DNA from: Chitinibacter sp. FCG-7
Lineage (GTDB): Bacteria > Pseudomonadota > Gammaproteobacteria > Burkholderiales > Chitinibacteraceae
Direction of reading: 5' to 3'
Length of the DNA: 64,000 bases
NCBI RefSeq assembly: GCF_040047665.1
Contig: NZ_CP157355.1
Coordinates: 3,410,001 to 3,474,000 of the forward strand
Positions 9,651-18,905 of the stretch are shown here, one piece after another. Below the pieces are notes generated by a model that worked only from the letters and a program-made list of their open reading frames with translations, did no database searches and was not told the origin of the DNA. Position 1 is the first letter of the stretch; each line of letters begins with the position of its first letter. Both the position numbers and the translations under genes were made by a program.

Positions 9651-9881
9651 GGTCGTGGCACTACGAGAAAAGTTGCCACGATTATATCAGGCTACGCACT
9701 GCGGCTGGCTGCCGCTCTGCACGCTGGGCGCGGATGAAGCGGCTGGTGGTCTTGCCCCTAGGGCCTTGCTGAGCGGCATACTCCAGCGCGGCTTTGTTAA
9801 TGGAATGGACGTCCCTTCCTAAACCGGCAACACCAGTGCCAGACTGAGAATGTCAACGTACAACTCTCGAGAGGCGTTACC

Positions 9882-10428
9882 ATGAGCATAGCTACAATCG
9901 GTTTGGATCTCGCCAAACAAGTTCTTCAACTTCACAGTGTGGATTCACAGGGTAAAAAAGTTCTCCATAAACTAACTATCCCTACAACAACTCGCTCCAT
10001 TCTTCGCCAACATGCCGCCTTGTTTAATAGGGATGGAAACCTGTGGCAGTGCGCACTTCTGGGCAAGAAAGCTAGAGTCGTTTGGCCATATAGTGAAACT
10101 GATGACCTCTCAGTTCGTGAAGCCCTGTGTGAAAGGCAGCAAAACGGATATGGCCGATGCTGAAGCGATTTGCGAGGAGGTGACTCGACCAAATATGGGT
10201 TTTGTGGCAATCAAACTGCCTGAGCAACAAACCATGCTCGCAGTACATCGTGCGCGGGCCAGTTTTGTCAAAGCCGGCACTGCTCAAGCCAATCAAATGC
10301 GCGGCTTATTGGCGGAATTTGGTATTGTCATGCCTCAGGGCTTAGCCAGACTGCGCCACCGTATTCCCGAAATACTTGAGGGCGCCGGCAACGGCTTACC
10401 TATTATGATGCGCGATTTAATCCAGTGA
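9882..10428 (+). pseudogene. IS110-family transposase, frameshifted and 3'-truncated
   Basis: The first frame (from ATG 9882) gives the IS110 start MSIATIGLDLAKQVLQLHS, with the first DEDD aspartate. Homology then moves to another frame near 9995-10003 and continues as FFANMPPCLIGMETCG, KGSKTDMADAEAICE and QANQMRGLLAEFGIV. These carry the remaining acidic residues of the RuvC-like catalytic domain. The frame stops at 10428 after PEILEGAGNGLP. The C-terminal transposase_20 half (about 150 residues) is missing, and I see no obvious right end. The copy cannot be active. It separates mfd from the pirin gene. Confidence 0.85.
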
Positions 10429-10441
10429 CTTTTGAGATAAC

Positions 10442-10492
10442 CTGAATGAATTTCATTAGCAAGTAATTGAATTTAAAGTGGAATTCATTCAG
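10442..10492. promoter_or_regulatory. palindrome upstream of the pirin gene
   Basis: The arms 10442-10452 (CTGAATGAATT) and 10482-10492 are perfect 11-nt inverted repeats. They are 29 nt apart and end 12 nt before the pirin ATG. This could be an operator for a dimeric repressor or a 5' UTR hairpin that hides the start. It could also be left from the adjacent IS fragment. Confidence 0.4.
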
Positions 10493-10504
10493 AGCGGGGT
10501 GGTC

Positions 10505-11380
10505 ATGAAGCAACTTAGCTTTGTCAAACGCAGCAATGGCAGCCATTGGGTCGGTGATGGCTTTCCGGTGCAAAGTATTTTCTCCTACCACGACATTCAC
10601 GAGACGATGTCGCCCTTTTTGTTAATGGACTATGCCGGTCCCACGCACTTTGAGCCCACGACGCAGCAACGCGGCGTCGGCCAACATCCGCACCGTGGCT
10701 TTGAAACGGTGACGATCGTGTATGAGGGCGAAGTGTCACACCGCGATTCAGCGGGCGGTGGTGGCACCATCGGCCCGGGCGATGTGCAATGGATGACGGC
10801 GGCCTCAGGTTTATTGCACGAAGAATTTCACAGCCCGGCGTATGCGCAGCGCGGCGGGCCATTTGAAATGATACAGCTCTGGGTGAATTTACCGGCCAAA
10901 GACAAAATGAGCGAGCCAGCGTACCAAGGCATACGCGATGAGCAAATACCGCGCGTCGCACTGCCTGATGATGCCGGAACAATACGCGTCATTGCCGGGC
11001 AATACGCCGACATAGCAGGTGTGGCAAGCACGTTTAGCCCGATGAATGTGTGGGATATGCAAGTCAAAGCCCAGCAAACAGTCCGTCTTGATTTACCTGC
11101 GGGCCACACCACGGCGCTCTTTGTGCTGCATGGTGCGATCCGGATTGGTGATAACCCGCAAATCGTTCGTTCAGCCGAATTGGCGGTACTGGAGCGCGAA
11201 GGCAGCGAGCTGGTATTTAGCACCGAGGAAGATACGGTTTTATTGCTGCTGAACGGTCAAGCGCTGAACGAGCCGATTGTCGGTCACGGGCCGTTTGTCA
11301 TGAACACCCGTGAAGAAATCATCCAAGCCATTAATGATTTTAATGCCGGTCAATTTGGCCGCATGGCCGCGAAGGTCTAG
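10505..11380 (+). CDS. pirin family protein
   Basis: Pirins are bicupin metalloproteins. Some act as quercetin dioxygenases or redox-linked cofactors, but the role of this one is unknown. The N-terminal cupin carries the metal-site motif HPHRGFETVTIVYEGE and then HRDSAGGGG, followed by PGDVQWMTAASGLLHEE. The C-terminal cupin is less conserved (LPAGHTTALFVLHGAI). I place the start at the ATG at 10505 (MKQLSFVKRSNG). The in-frame GTG at 10478 would add nine residues that overlap the upstream palindrome. The gene is monocistronic, with its own terminator downstream. Confidence 0.92.
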   Translation: MKQLSFVKRSNGSHWVGDGFPVQSIFSYHDIHETMSPFLLMDYAGPTHFEPTTQQRGVGQHPHRGFETVTIVYEGEVSHRDSAGGGGTIGPGDVQWMTAASGLLHEEFHSPAYAQRGGPFEMIQLWVNLPAKDKMSEPAYQGIRDEQIPRVALPDDAGTIRVIAGQYADIAGVASTFSPMNVWDMQVKAQQTVRLDLPAGHTTALFVLHGAIRIGDNPQIVRSAELAVLEREGSELVFSTEEDTVLLLLNGQALNEPIVGHGPFVMNTREEIIQAINDFNAGQFGRMAAKV

Positions 11381-11407
11381 GTAGCGATACTTAGGTTGGA
11401 AATATGA

Positions 11408-11442
11408 AAGGCCGCAGACCAACAGGTCGCGGCCTTGGTTTT
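11408..11442 (+). terminator. rho-independent terminator of the pirin gene
   Basis: The arms AAGGCCGC (11408-11415) and GCGGCCTT (11429-11436) form the outer stem, with a further GACC/GGTC pair inside. A GGTTTTTT tract follows directly. Confidence 0.85.
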
Positions 11443-11553
11443 TTAATCAAATTTCGTGCAGCTTGGCCAAAGCAGATTTTATTTCACTGCTGTTCAAAAT
11501 AGTGAATGTGTCAATTAAACCTTAAGCGATTCAATTTGGCGTTCCGATCACCG

Positions 11554-11964
11554 CTAAAAGTCTATCCCTGATGTGCCATCCATTGAAAGTGATTGCAAGA
11601 TTGGGCAGTGTGGGTCTTCGCTGGCAGGGCATTTCTCGACCAGCGCTTCTAAGGTGAGCTTCATCTTTTGCATTGATTCTATTTTGCGATCCAGTGCTTT
11701 GATGTGCTGCTCTGCTAGCAATTTCACATCAATACTGGCACGGTCTTCCTGTTTCCATAGTTGCAGTAATTGTCCAATTTGCTCCAATGAAAAGCCCAGC
11801 ATACGTGCTTGATAGATAAATTGCAGCTGGCTTAGATCGAAATCATTGAAGATTCGATACCCAGCTGCACTTCTCCCTTTGGGCTTAATCAGCCCCAAGC
11901 TTTCGTAGTGGCGAATCATTTTGCTGCTAAGCCCGCTAAGTTTGGCTACCTGCCCGATGTTCAT
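11554..11964 (-). CDS. cueR: MerR-family copper-responsive regulator CueR
   Basis: CueR activates copper-export genes by twisting promoters with an over-long spacer. The N-terminal winged helix-turn-helix reads MNIGQVAKLSGLSSKMIRHYE, then the wing with GYRIF. A dimerisation helix follows (residues about 75-110), and then the Cu(I)-binding loop CPASEDPHC, whose C-x7-C spacing matches CueR rather than MerR or ZntR. I choose the internal ATG at 11964, because the 14 residues upstream in the longer frame lie before the conserved start. The gene lies 79 nt after copA on the same strand, so both probably share the CueR-type promoter upstream of copA. Confidence 0.93.
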   Translation of the reverse strand: MNIGQVAKLSGLSSKMIRHYESLGLIKPKGRSAAGYRIFNDFDLSQLQFIYQARMLGFSLEQIGQLLQLWKQEDRASIDVKLLAEQHIKALDRKIESMQKMKLTLEALVEKCPASEDPHCPILQSLSMDGTSGIDF

Positions 11965-12043
11965 TGCATATTCCTTCGACGAATAGGGGGTTAAGTAGCC
12001 ATGCAAAAATTTTGGCCTCAGGCCAAAACTTTTGCTGGTTTAC

Positions 12044-14473
12044 TTAAGCCGCCTGACGGTTGGCTCTAGGCTTCCAGCGCCTTAATAGTAGAGCATTGGA
12101 TACTACGCTAACACTAGAGAAGGCCATCGCCCCACCTGCAATCATCGGATTGAGTAATCCAAATGCCGCCAGCGGAATACCAATTGCATTAAAGATAAAT
12201 GCCCAGAACAGATTTTGACGGATCTTTCGGTAGGTTCGCCGTGAGACTTCAATCGTCTGGCTCACCAGTTGTGGGTCCCCTCGCATTAGTGTGATACCTG
12301 CCACATGCATCGCCACATCAGCACCGGTGCCCATTGCAATTCCAACATCGGCTGCTGCCAGTGCAGGCGCATCGTTCACACCATCACCGACCATCGCCAC
12401 CACTTTACCTTGCGATCGAATTGCTGTGATATGGGCCGCTTTTTCATGTGGCAAGACTTCGGCGATGACTTCATCAAGGTTCAATTGTTCAGCAACCCGC
12501 TGTGCTGCGGCGCGGTTATCACCCGACAACATCACCGTTTTTACTCCTAAGGCTCGCAGGTGAGAAATCGCATCTTTGGCAGTGGCTTTGATGCCATCAC
12601 TAAAGGCCAACATACCGATTACGCTGAAGTCTTGTTCACGCGCTAACCATGACACTGTATAGCCTTGGCTAAGTGCTTGATCATGAGCCAATTGCATGCT
12701 GCTCAGATCAATCCCTTTTTCCTGCATCAGGCGCTGGTTGCCCAATAAGTAGCGAATACCTGCAATATCACCAGTAATGCCACGTCCAGGTAATGCTTGC
12801 AGATTTTCGGCTTGGAATGGCTGAGCGTTATCCGCTTTGGCAAGTACCGCTTTAGCTAATGGGTGCTCACTACCGCGTTGCAATGCGGCGGCTAGTTCTA
12901 ATAGTTCGGCTTGCTCGTTATGATTAGCAATGAGTTCGGCAAGGTGGGGTTTACCTTCGGTCAAAGTACCCGTTTTGTCAAAAACCACCACTTGTACTTT
13001 ATGAGTCAGTTCTAACGCTTCGGCGTCTTTGATCAAGATTCCGAATTTGGCTGCCACTCCGGTGCCCGCCATAATCGCAGTCGGCGTAGCCAAACCCAGC
13101 GCACAAGGACATGCAATCACCAGTACCGCCACTGCATACAAGATGCCGCTTTCAATACTACCAGTCCAGTACCACCAACCCAGCAAGGTCAACAGTGCAA
13201 TCACTAAAACGACTGGGACAAAAACCGCGCTCACTTGATCAACCAGACGCTGAATCGCTGCTTTGCCCGCTTGTGCATCCTCCACCATGCGAATAATGCG
13301 AGAGAGCGTACTTTCAGCGCTTAAAGCACTGGTTTCAACCAATAGCACACCATCATGGTTAATCGCTCCACCAGTGACCTTGCTACCAGCTTCCTTCGAA
13401 ACCAGTACACTTTCACCTGTGAGCATTGATTCGTCGTGCTGGCTTTCGCCTTCAAGCACCACACCATCAACAGGTACTTGTTCACCCGGCAGGATCACCA
13501 CCCGATCACCCAACTGAACATGTTCCAGCGGGACTTCTATATCTCGCCCATTTTTACGTACTCGGGCAAAGGATGGGCGTAAGGCCTGCAATGCTTTAAT
13601 CGCTGCCGTAGTTTCTTGTTTGGCACGCGCTTCCAACCATTTGCCGAGTAATACCAGCGTGACGATGACCGCACCGGCTTCAAAATACAAAGCACCTTGG
13701 CTAGCATCGAATAACCAGTGATACAAAGACAAGCCGTACGCAGCCGTGGTCCCCAGTGATACCAGTAAATCCATATTGCCGCGCAGATTGCGAACTGCAT
13801 GCCAGGCTGAGCGATAAAAGCGTGCACCTAGCCAAAACTGCACTGGGGTTGCGAGCAGGAATTGCAACCAAGTAGGCAACATCCAGTGCACACCAAAGGG
13901 CTCAGCCAACATCGGCAAGACCAATGGCAAAGACAGCAAAGCCCCTAAGGCGATCGGCCAAAAAGGAGAAGGCTTTGTGTGTGACGATACCTTCTTCGTC
14001 TCATCTGTGATCAAACTGGCTTCATACCCAGCTGCAGCGATGGCATCGAGCAACACACTGGGATCAGAGCCTGATTGAAGTACCACTTGGGCGGTTTCAG
14101 TCGCCAGATTGACTGATGCTGAAACCACGCCATGCGTGGCCAACAAAGCTTGTTCTATCCGGCTCACGCAACTGGCACAGGTCATGCCACTGATATTTAG
14201 CTTGATCGTCTGTTCAGCTTCGAGCTTCGGCGCATTGGCCAATTTAGCCGAATAACCCGCTTTCACCACCGCCTCAAGTACACGCGCCTCATCAAGACCC
14301 GCTTTAAATTGAACCTGCGCCGTTTCCATGGCCAGATTAACAGCTGCACTGGTCACGCCAGGGGTTGCAAGTAACGCTTCTTCAATATGAGCCACACAAC
14401 TTGCACAGCTCATGCCCGCAATGTTGAGCCTTAATTCTCGATCTGCGTTTAACGCTAAAGTAGAGCTTGTCAT
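12044..14473 (-). CDS. copA: Cu(I)-exporting P1B-type ATPase CopA
   Basis: CopA pumps cuprous ions across the inner membrane into the periplasm. Two N-terminal heavy-metal-associated domains carry GMSCASC (near residue 20) and GMTCASC (near 96). The membrane domain contains the transport motif CPC ([13 protein letters not shown], near 457). The actuator loop has LTGES. The phosphorylation site is [11 protein letters not shown] (near 498), with SEHPLAKA and [11 protein letters not shown] in the nucleotide and hinge regions. Its length of 809 aa is typical of two-HMA bacterial CopA. The ribosome site AAGGAG lies just before ATG 14473. It forms a copper-homeostasis unit with cueR. Confidence 0.97.
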   Translation of the reverse strand: MTSSTLALNADRELRLNIAGMSCASCVAHIEEALLATPGVTSAAVNLAMETAQVQFKAGLDEARVLEAVVKAGYSAKLANAPKLEAEQTIKLNISGMTCASCVSRIEQALLATHGVVSASVNLATETAQVVLQSGSDPSVLLDAIAAAGYEASLITDETKKVSSHTKPSPFWPIALGALLSLPLVLPMLAEPFGVHWMLPTWLQFLLATPVQFWLGARFYRSAWHAVRNLRGNMDLLVSLGTTAAYGLSLYHWLFDASQGALYFEAGAVIVTLVLLGKWLEARAKQETTAAIKALQALRPSFARVRKNGRDIEVPLEHVQLGDRVVILPGEQVPVDGVVLEGESQHDESMLTGESVLVSKEAGSKVTGGAINHDGVLLVETSALSAESTLSRIIRMVEDAQAGKAAIQRLVDQVSAVFVPVVLVIALLTLLGWWYWTGSIESGILYAVAVLVIACPCALGLATPTAIMAGTGVAAKFGILIKDAEALELTHKVQVVVFDKTGTLTEGKPHLAELIANHNEQAELLELAAALQRGSEHPLAKAVLAKADNAQPFQAENLQALPGRGITGDIAGIRYLLGNQRLMQEKGIDLSSMQLAHDQALSQGYTVSWLAREQDFSVIGMLAFSDGIKATAKDAISHLRALGVKTVMLSGDNRAAAQRVAEQLNLDEVIAEVLPHEKAAHITAIRSQGKVVAMVGDGVNDAPALAAADVGIAMGTGADVAMHVAGITLMRGDPQLVSQTIEVSRRTYRKIRQNLFWAFIFNAIGIPLAAFGLLNPMIAGGAMAFSSVSVVSNALLLRRWKPRANRQAA

Positions 14474-14505
14474 GATGAGACTCCTTGTTTGTTATTGATG
14501 AATGC

Positions 14506-14536
14506 AGTTTCAGCTTTCCCATCATGGGAAGGTCAA
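14506..14536 (-). promoter_or_regulatory. CueR-type promoter/operator of copA
   Basis: Read on the - strand, a -35 element TTGACC (14531-14536) is followed, after 19 bases, by GAAACT at the -10 position (14506-14511). The spacer holds the near-palindrome CCTTCCCATGATGGGAAAG (14514-14532). A 19-bp spacer with a CCTTCC/GGAAGG dyad touching the -35 is the hallmark of MerR-family copper promoters. The -10 is weak, as expected for an activated promoter. Confidence 0.85.
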
Positions 14537-14584
14537 GCCCTATTTTTAGAACTCATAACAAATATTCATTGCTAATTGACCGCT

Positions 14585-14617
14585 AGAAAAAGAAAAGCCC
14601 CGTGCATGCACAGGGCT
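14585..14617 (-). terminator. terminator upstream of copA
   Basis: A near-perfect palindrome at 14596-14617 (AGCCCTGTGCATGCACGGGGCT on the - strand, given as two arms AGCCCTGTGCA and TGCACGGGGCT) is followed by TTTCTTTTTC. It would stop leftward transcription, perhaps from tRNA-Ser, before the copA promoter. Confidence 0.65.
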
Positions 14618-15079
14618 AAGAAAACATCGCAAATCACAAGATTGTTCGACCTTAGTGCAGCCAATTCGCCATGGCCTCAAGCGATTGGTGGGGCAAATTG
14701 GATGAGTGGATGTGTCGTGATCAGCTGTGCCTGTGTTTTCTGACGACGTATGGCCCAGAGCAGAATTTGATTGAATTGGACTGCGGAGCAACTTGTTAAT
14801 GAAGTAGTTACGCTGCTTGATAGGGTCAGCGGCGCATTCAAGCATAGTTATGCTTAGCTACTTAAAAAGCATTGATCGCGAGCAATTGCAGGAAATTTGG
14901 AATAACGATCTGGAGGCTCATCGACCCGGTTTTTGCCTTGGCGATAAGGAAGTGGCTAAAATTCTATGGTGACTGTAGATGGCCGCTCAAGGTTAAATGC
15001 AACAAAGGCGAAGTGGTGGGCTATGTGGTGGGTCGTGGAAAAAAATATCAAGCTAAGTTGTTGATTTTAAGGGGTGTTT
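14618..15079. other. gene-poor stretch with short coding-like remnants
   Basis: No full gene is supported here. On the + strand three short segments in successive frames look protein-like. They are 14671-14799 (MASSDWWGKLDEWM...EQNLIEL), about 14773-14858 (NWTAEQLVNEVVTLLDRVSG) and 14850-14972 (MLSYLKSIDREQLQEIWNND...). Each ends soon in a stop, as expected for a frameshifted relict. I cannot name a family. The longer ORFs that overlap this region run into the tRNA or read antisense, and I do not believe them. Confidence 0.35.
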
Positions 15080-15170
15080 TGGCGGAGAGAGGGGGATTCG
15101 AACCCCCGATAGGCTATTAACCTATACACGCTTTCCAGGCGTGCGACTTAAACCACTCATCCATCTCTCC
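15080..15170 (-). tRNA. tRNA-Ser (anticodon GGA)
   Basis: On the - strand the acceptor stem GGAGAGA (15164-15170) pairs with TCTCTCC (15084-15090). The anticodon arm CACGC-CTGGAAA-GCGTG gives anticodon GGA. A long variable arm (class II, as serine tRNAs have) precedes the T arm GGGGGTTCGAATCCCCC. The discriminator base is G, and the 3' CCA is encoded (15080-15082). This tRNA reads UCC and UCU codons. Confidence 0.97.
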
Positions 15171-15237
15171 GCGAAGGGAGGTCGCATGATACGCAGCGCG
15201 GGCTGTTTTTACAAGCCCTGCGCCGCAGGCCCGTGGC

Positions 15238-16062
15238 CTAATAAATAAAGCGCGGCTGCATTTCTGCGAGCTGTAGCTCAGCCAGGATGTGCTCCATGCG
15301 CTCTTTGGCCTGCTTGCGCGGGGCGTTCGGGCTTTTGCTGGCGATGATCAGCTCGTTCTTCATCGAATGCTCCCAGCCGACCAGCTCGGTGACGGTGACC
15401 TGATAGCCTTTCGATTGCAGCAGCAGGCAGCGCAGGACATTGGTGATCTGGCTGCCAAATTCGCGGGTGTGGATGGGGTGGCGCCAGATTTCGGCCAGTG
15501 GCGTTTGTGCCAGCGATTTGGCCTTGTGTTTGCGCAGCACGCTCGCCACTTCGGCCTGACAGCAAGGCACCAGTACCATATGGCGGGCGTCTTTTTCCAG
15601 CCCGAAGCGGATGGCGTCGTCGGTGGCGGTGTCGCAAGCGTGCAGGGCGGTCACAATATCAATCTGTGCGGGCATTTCGCGCGCTGCGGCGGCGTTTTCA
15701 ACCAGCATGTCCAGAAAAGTCATCCGCTCGAAGCCGCATTGCTGCGCCAGCTCGCGCGATTTTTGCACCAGCTCGGCGCGAAATTCGGTGCCGTAGATAT
15801 GCCCGGCGCTGCGGGCTTTGAAAAACAGATCGTAAATAATAAAGCCCAGATACGATTTGCCCGCGCCGTGATCGACCAGTGTGATGTGCTCGTGCTGGGT
15901 GAGCACTTCATTGAGCAGCGGCTCGATAAAGTTGAACAGGTGATACACCTGCTTGAGCTTGCGGCGGCTGTCCTGATTGAGTTTGCCGTCGCGCGTCAGG
16001 ATGTGCAGGGCTTTAAGGAGCTCGATAGATTGGCCGGGGCGGATGTCTGGAATCGTTGTCAT
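15238..16062 (-). CDS. class I SAM-dependent methyltransferase, METTL25/RRNAD1-like domain
   Basis: The protein has a Rossmann-type SAM pocket, with motif I in VDHGAGKSYLGF (near residue 63) and an acidic loop at the end of strand 2 (GTEFRAEL). The motif TALHACDTATDDAI is typical of the methyltransferase_32 group (PF13679), whose bacterial members are mostly uncharacterised. VPCCQAEV follows, with paired cysteines that the group often keeps. The substrate is unknown, and an RNA or protein target is possible. The gene stands alone between tRNA-Ser and a divergent peptidase gene. Confidence 0.85.
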   Translation of the reverse strand: MTTIPDIRPGQSIELLKALHILTRDGKLNQDSRRKLKQVYHLFNFIEPLLNEVLTQHEHITLVDHGAGKSYLGFIIYDLFFKARSAGHIYGTEFRAELVQKSRELAQQCGFERMTFLDMLVENAAAAREMPAQIDIVTALHACDTATDDAIRFGLEKDARHMVLVPCCQAEVASVLRKHKAKSLAQTPLAEIWRHPIHTREFGSQITNVLRCLLLQSKGYQVTVTELVGWEHSMKNELIIASKSPNAPRKQAKERMEHILAELQLAEMQPRFIY

Positions 16063-16423
16063 GGTGTTGATGTCAGGTATCTGCTCCTAGATTAATTGAC
16101 GTATGGTCTGTGGGCAGATACCTGGCTATGTATCCTGTGTTGAGAAAATTCTGCGCAGTTTTTTGCTCTTCGCGCTGTGCGTCGTAAATATTGCCAATCG
16201 GCCGCGTGATCTGGAACTTGCGCCGCGCAGATCCGGTCTGCTGGCAAGGTATTTTGCCGCGCCAGCTGTGCAGACACGCCAGTGTGAACTGGATTACAAT
16301 TGCAGCCCTGTTGTTCGCCCGGCAAAAATACTGAATAGCTCAGTAAGTGTTTGTTGGGTAAGGGAAATTCGCGTTTCCCGCCAACTCTGTTAGTCTACCG
16401 CAAAGTTGTAATCGAGAACCTGC
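16063..16423. other. intergenic region between two divergent genes
   Basis: The stretch of 361 bases has no ORF I believe. It must hold the promoters of the methyltransferase (-) and of the M23 peptidase (+). A short inverted repeat GGGAAA/TTTCCC at 16362-16379 lies about 45 nt before the peptidase start and may be a regulatory or 5' UTR hairpin. I could not pick a convincing -35/-10 pair. Confidence 0.4.
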
Positions 16424-17773
16424 ATGACGCCTATTTTACCGCAAAGCGCCGCATCCCACGCCCGGGATTTGTCTTCTGTTTCACGCCCGCGCCGTTTCGC
16501 CGCCTGGCAGCGTCAGCATTTGCAATGGCTGGCTGCTGCGCTGATTTTGCCGCTGGGCATGACGCTAACGGCCTATGGCGTCGTTGAGTTTGGCCCGCAA
16601 ACGCAGGCCAATGTCAGCGTCGTGAGTGAAACGCTGGCTACGCCGGTGTTGAGCACCCAGGCCGAAACAATCAGCCCGCGCAGCCATCTGGAAGTGATTC
16701 GCAGCGGTGACACCATTGGTCGGGTGCTGGCGCGAATGGGCGTGGTCGATAGCCAGTTGCAGCAATTTATCAAAAGCGACGAGACTGCGCGCAAGCTGTT
16801 CGAGCTCAGCCCGGGGCGCATTTTGCACGCCAGCAGCAATGCGGTGGGCGATGTGAGCCAGCTGAGCTATGTCACCAATAACGGCGAAGAAGTGCAGATC
16901 GTTCGTGAGGGTAATTATCTAAGCGCCAGCAGTGGCCCGGTGAGCACGCAAACGCAAACGGTGATGAAGTCAGGCCGGATTAATAGCTCCTTCTTTGCCG
17001 CGACCGATGCCGCCGATATTCCCGATGCCATTACGCAGCAGCTGATTGATCTGTTTGCCAGCCGGGTTGATTTTCACCACACCTTGCAAAAGGGCGATCA
17101 GTTTTCGGTGATTTACGAGACCGAAGTGCATCAGGGCAGCATGATCAAGCCGGGGCGGATTATCGCTGCGCAGTTTATCAATAAGGGCAATGTGCACGAG
17201 GCAATGTGGTTTGCCGATGGCAAGGGCGGCGGTGATTATTACGCGCTCGATGGCAGCAGCCTTAAGCAGGGCTTTATCAGCACGCCGGTTAAGTTTTCGC
17301 GCATCAGCTCGGGCTTTGCCATGCGCTTTCATCCGGTGCTCTTTACGTGGAAGCAGCATCGTGGCGTGGATTATGCCGCGCCCACCGGCACCGAAGTGCA
17401 GGCCACTGCCGATGGTGTGATTACCCGCCTGGCCACTGACGCGGGCTATGGCAACTTTATCGAGATCAAGCACGACGGCAAGTACAGTACGCTGTACGCC
17501 CATTTGTCGGCCTTTGCCAAAGGCTTGAAAGAAGGTCAGACCGTCAGCCAGGGGCAGGTAATTGGCGCGGTAGGGCAAACTGGCCGCGTAACCGGCCCGC
17601 ATCTGCATTACGAATTCAAAATCAATGGCGAGCAGGTCGACCCGCTTACCGTGGCGCTGCCGCAAGGCAAAAAACTCTCGGTACCCGAATTGCAAGCCTT
17701 TGCGCCGCTGGCGCGCAGCATGAAACGTCAACTTTCTCTGGCAGGACAGGTAGAATTAGCGCAACTTGAATAA
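16424..17773 (+). CDS. M23-family peptidoglycan endopeptidase (MepM-like)
   Basis: This is a murein DD-endopeptidase-type zinc enzyme, probably cutting cross-links to allow wall growth. After a cytoplasmic N-terminus there is one membrane anchor (LAAALILPLGMTLTAYGVVEF, residues about 32-51). Next come a LysM/OapA-like region with IRSGDTIGRVLARMGV and a linker domain. The lysostaphin-type domain follows, with zinc ligands in HRGVDYAAPTGTEV (H-x3-D) and GPHLHYEFKING (HLH). All metal ligands are present, so it should be active rather than an activator like EnvC. An ATG at 16424 follows GAGAACCTGC. anmK follows after 22 nt, which links wall cleavage to anhydro-muropeptide recycling. Confidence 0.93.
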   Translation: MTPILPQSAASHARDLSSVSRPRRFAAWQRQHLQWLAAALILPLGMTLTAYGVVEFGPQTQANVSVVSETLATPVLSTQAETISPRSHLEVIRSGDTIGRVLARMGVVDSQLQQFIKSDETARKLFELSPGRILHASSNAVGDVSQLSYVTNNGEEVQIVREGNYLSASSGPVSTQTQTVMKSGRINSSFFAATDAADIPDAITQQLIDLFASRVDFHHTLQKGDQFSVIYETEVHQGSMIKPGRIIAAQFINKGNVHEAMWFADGKGGGDYYALDGSSLKQGFISTPVKFSRISSGFAMRFHPVLFTWKQHRGVDYAAPTGTEVQATADGVITRLATDAGYGNFIEIKHDGKYSTLYAHLSAFAKGLKEGQTVSQGQVIGAVGQTGRVTGPHLHYEFKINGEQVDPLTVALPQGKKLSVPELQAFAPLARSMKRQLSLAGQVELAQLE

Positions 17774-17795
17774 GGCCATTCGGCCAAGGCGCACC

Positions 17796-18905
17796 ATGAC
17801 GATTGCAAAGCAGCCCAGCTATTTTATCGGCTTGATGACTGGCACCAGCCTGGATGGCATTGATGCGGTGCTGGTCGATTTTTCTGCGCAGCCAGCGCGG
17901 CTGATTGCCAGCCACAGTATGCCGATGCCGATCGATTTGCGCGCCAGTCTGTTGCAATTGCAATCGGCCTCGCCCAATGAGCTGCATCTGGCCCAGCTGG
18001 CGGCCAACGCGCACAGCGCTGCGAGTGCCGAAGTGGTGGCCCGTTTGCTTGATCAGTGCGGCGTGTCGGCCGCCGAAGTGCAGGCGATCGGCAATCATGG
18101 CCAGACGATTCGTCACCGACCCGAGCAGGGGTATACGCTGCAAATCGGCAACCACGCTTTGCTGGCGGAATATACCGGCATAGAGGTGGTCGGTGATTTT
18201 CGCAGCCGCGATGTGGCCGCTGGCGGGCAGGGCGCGCCGCTGGTGCCCGCATTTCATGCCGACCTGTTCGCTGCGCCTGCCATCAACCGGGTGGTGCTCA
18301 ATATTGGCGGCATTGCCAATCTAAGCTGGCTGGGCGCTGATGGTCTGGTTAGCGGCTTTGATAGTGGTCCGGGCAATGTATTGCTCGATCTGTGGATCGA
18401 CCGCCATCAATCCCGCCCCTACGACGCGCTGGGGGCGTGGGCGCAGTCGGGCAAAGTGCATACGCCTTTGCTGGCGCAATTTTTATCCGAACCCTACTTT
18501 GCACTGCCAGCACCCAAATCAACCGGGCGCGATCTGTTTCACGCGCAATGGCTGGATGCGCAGCTTGCGCACATGGGCGCAGTGCTTGATCCGGCCGATG
18601 TGCAGGCTACTTTGTGCGAGCTGACCGCAATCAGCATTGCCCGCGCTATCGCGCAGTTGGGCAAGGCCGACGAGGTCTTTGTCTGCGGTGGCGGTGCCTA
18701 CAATCTGCACCTGATGCAGCGGCTGAATGTGCATCTGTCTTGCCGGGCGCAAAGCACGGCGATGCTGGGGCTGGACCCTTCCTGGGTGGAAGCGTTTGCC
18801 TTTGCCTGGCTGGCAATGCGCTGCAAGGCGGGTCTGAGCGGCAATCTGCCCGCTGTCACCGGCGCACGCGGCGAGCGCGTGCTCGGTGCCATCTATCCGC
18901 GTTAA
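17796..18905 (+). CDS. anmK: anhydro-N-acetylmuramic acid kinase AnmK
   Basis: AnmK opens and phosphorylates 1,6-anhydro-MurNAc from recycled peptidoglycan to give MurNAc-6-phosphate. The hexokinase-like fold is marked by the phosphate loop MTGTSLDGIDAVLVDF at the N-terminus, the GNHGQTIRH block, FRSRDVAAGGQGAPLVP, and LNIGGIANLSWL followed by FDSGPGN. The C-terminal adenosine motif is VCGGGAYN. I use the ATG at 17796 (MTIAKQPSYFIG), although an in-frame TTG at 17766 exists. At 369 aa it is the usual family length. It is convergent with the next gene, and the stops overlap by three bases with no terminator between. Confidence 0.96.
   Translation: MTIAKQPSYFIGLMTGTSLDGIDAVLVDFSAQPARLIASHSMPMPIDLRASLLQLQSASPNELHLAQLAANAHSAASAEVVARLLDQCGVSAAEVQAIGNHGQTIRHRPEQGYTLQIGNHALLAEYTGIEVVGDFRSRDVAAGGQGAPLVPAFHADLFAAPAINRVVLNIGGIANLSWLGADGLVSGFDSGPGNVLLDLWIDRHQSRPYDALGAWAQSGKVHTPLLAQFLSEPYFALPAPKSTGRDLFHAQWLDAQLAHMGAVLDPADVQATLCELTAISIARAIAQLGKADEVFVCGGGAYNLHLMQRLNVHLSCRAQSTAMLGLDPSWVEAFAFAWLAMRCKAGLSGNLPAVTGARGERVLGAIYPR

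Noticed and set aside
9882..10428. Active insertion sequence
   Set aside because: The transposase is frameshifted and lacks its C-terminal half.
14546..14845. 99-aa ORF on the - strand upstream of copA
   Set aside because: It spans the terminator hairpin, has no recognisable motif and reads across the relict fragments on the other strand.
14872..15120. 82-aa ORF overlapping the tRNA-Ser gene
   Set aside because: Its end runs antisense through the T arm of the tRNA (the typical false peptide ERGGFEPP), so it is not a gene.
15289..16095. 268-aa ORF antisense to the methyltransferase
   Set aside because: This is a shadow frame of a well-supported gene, caused by its codon bias.
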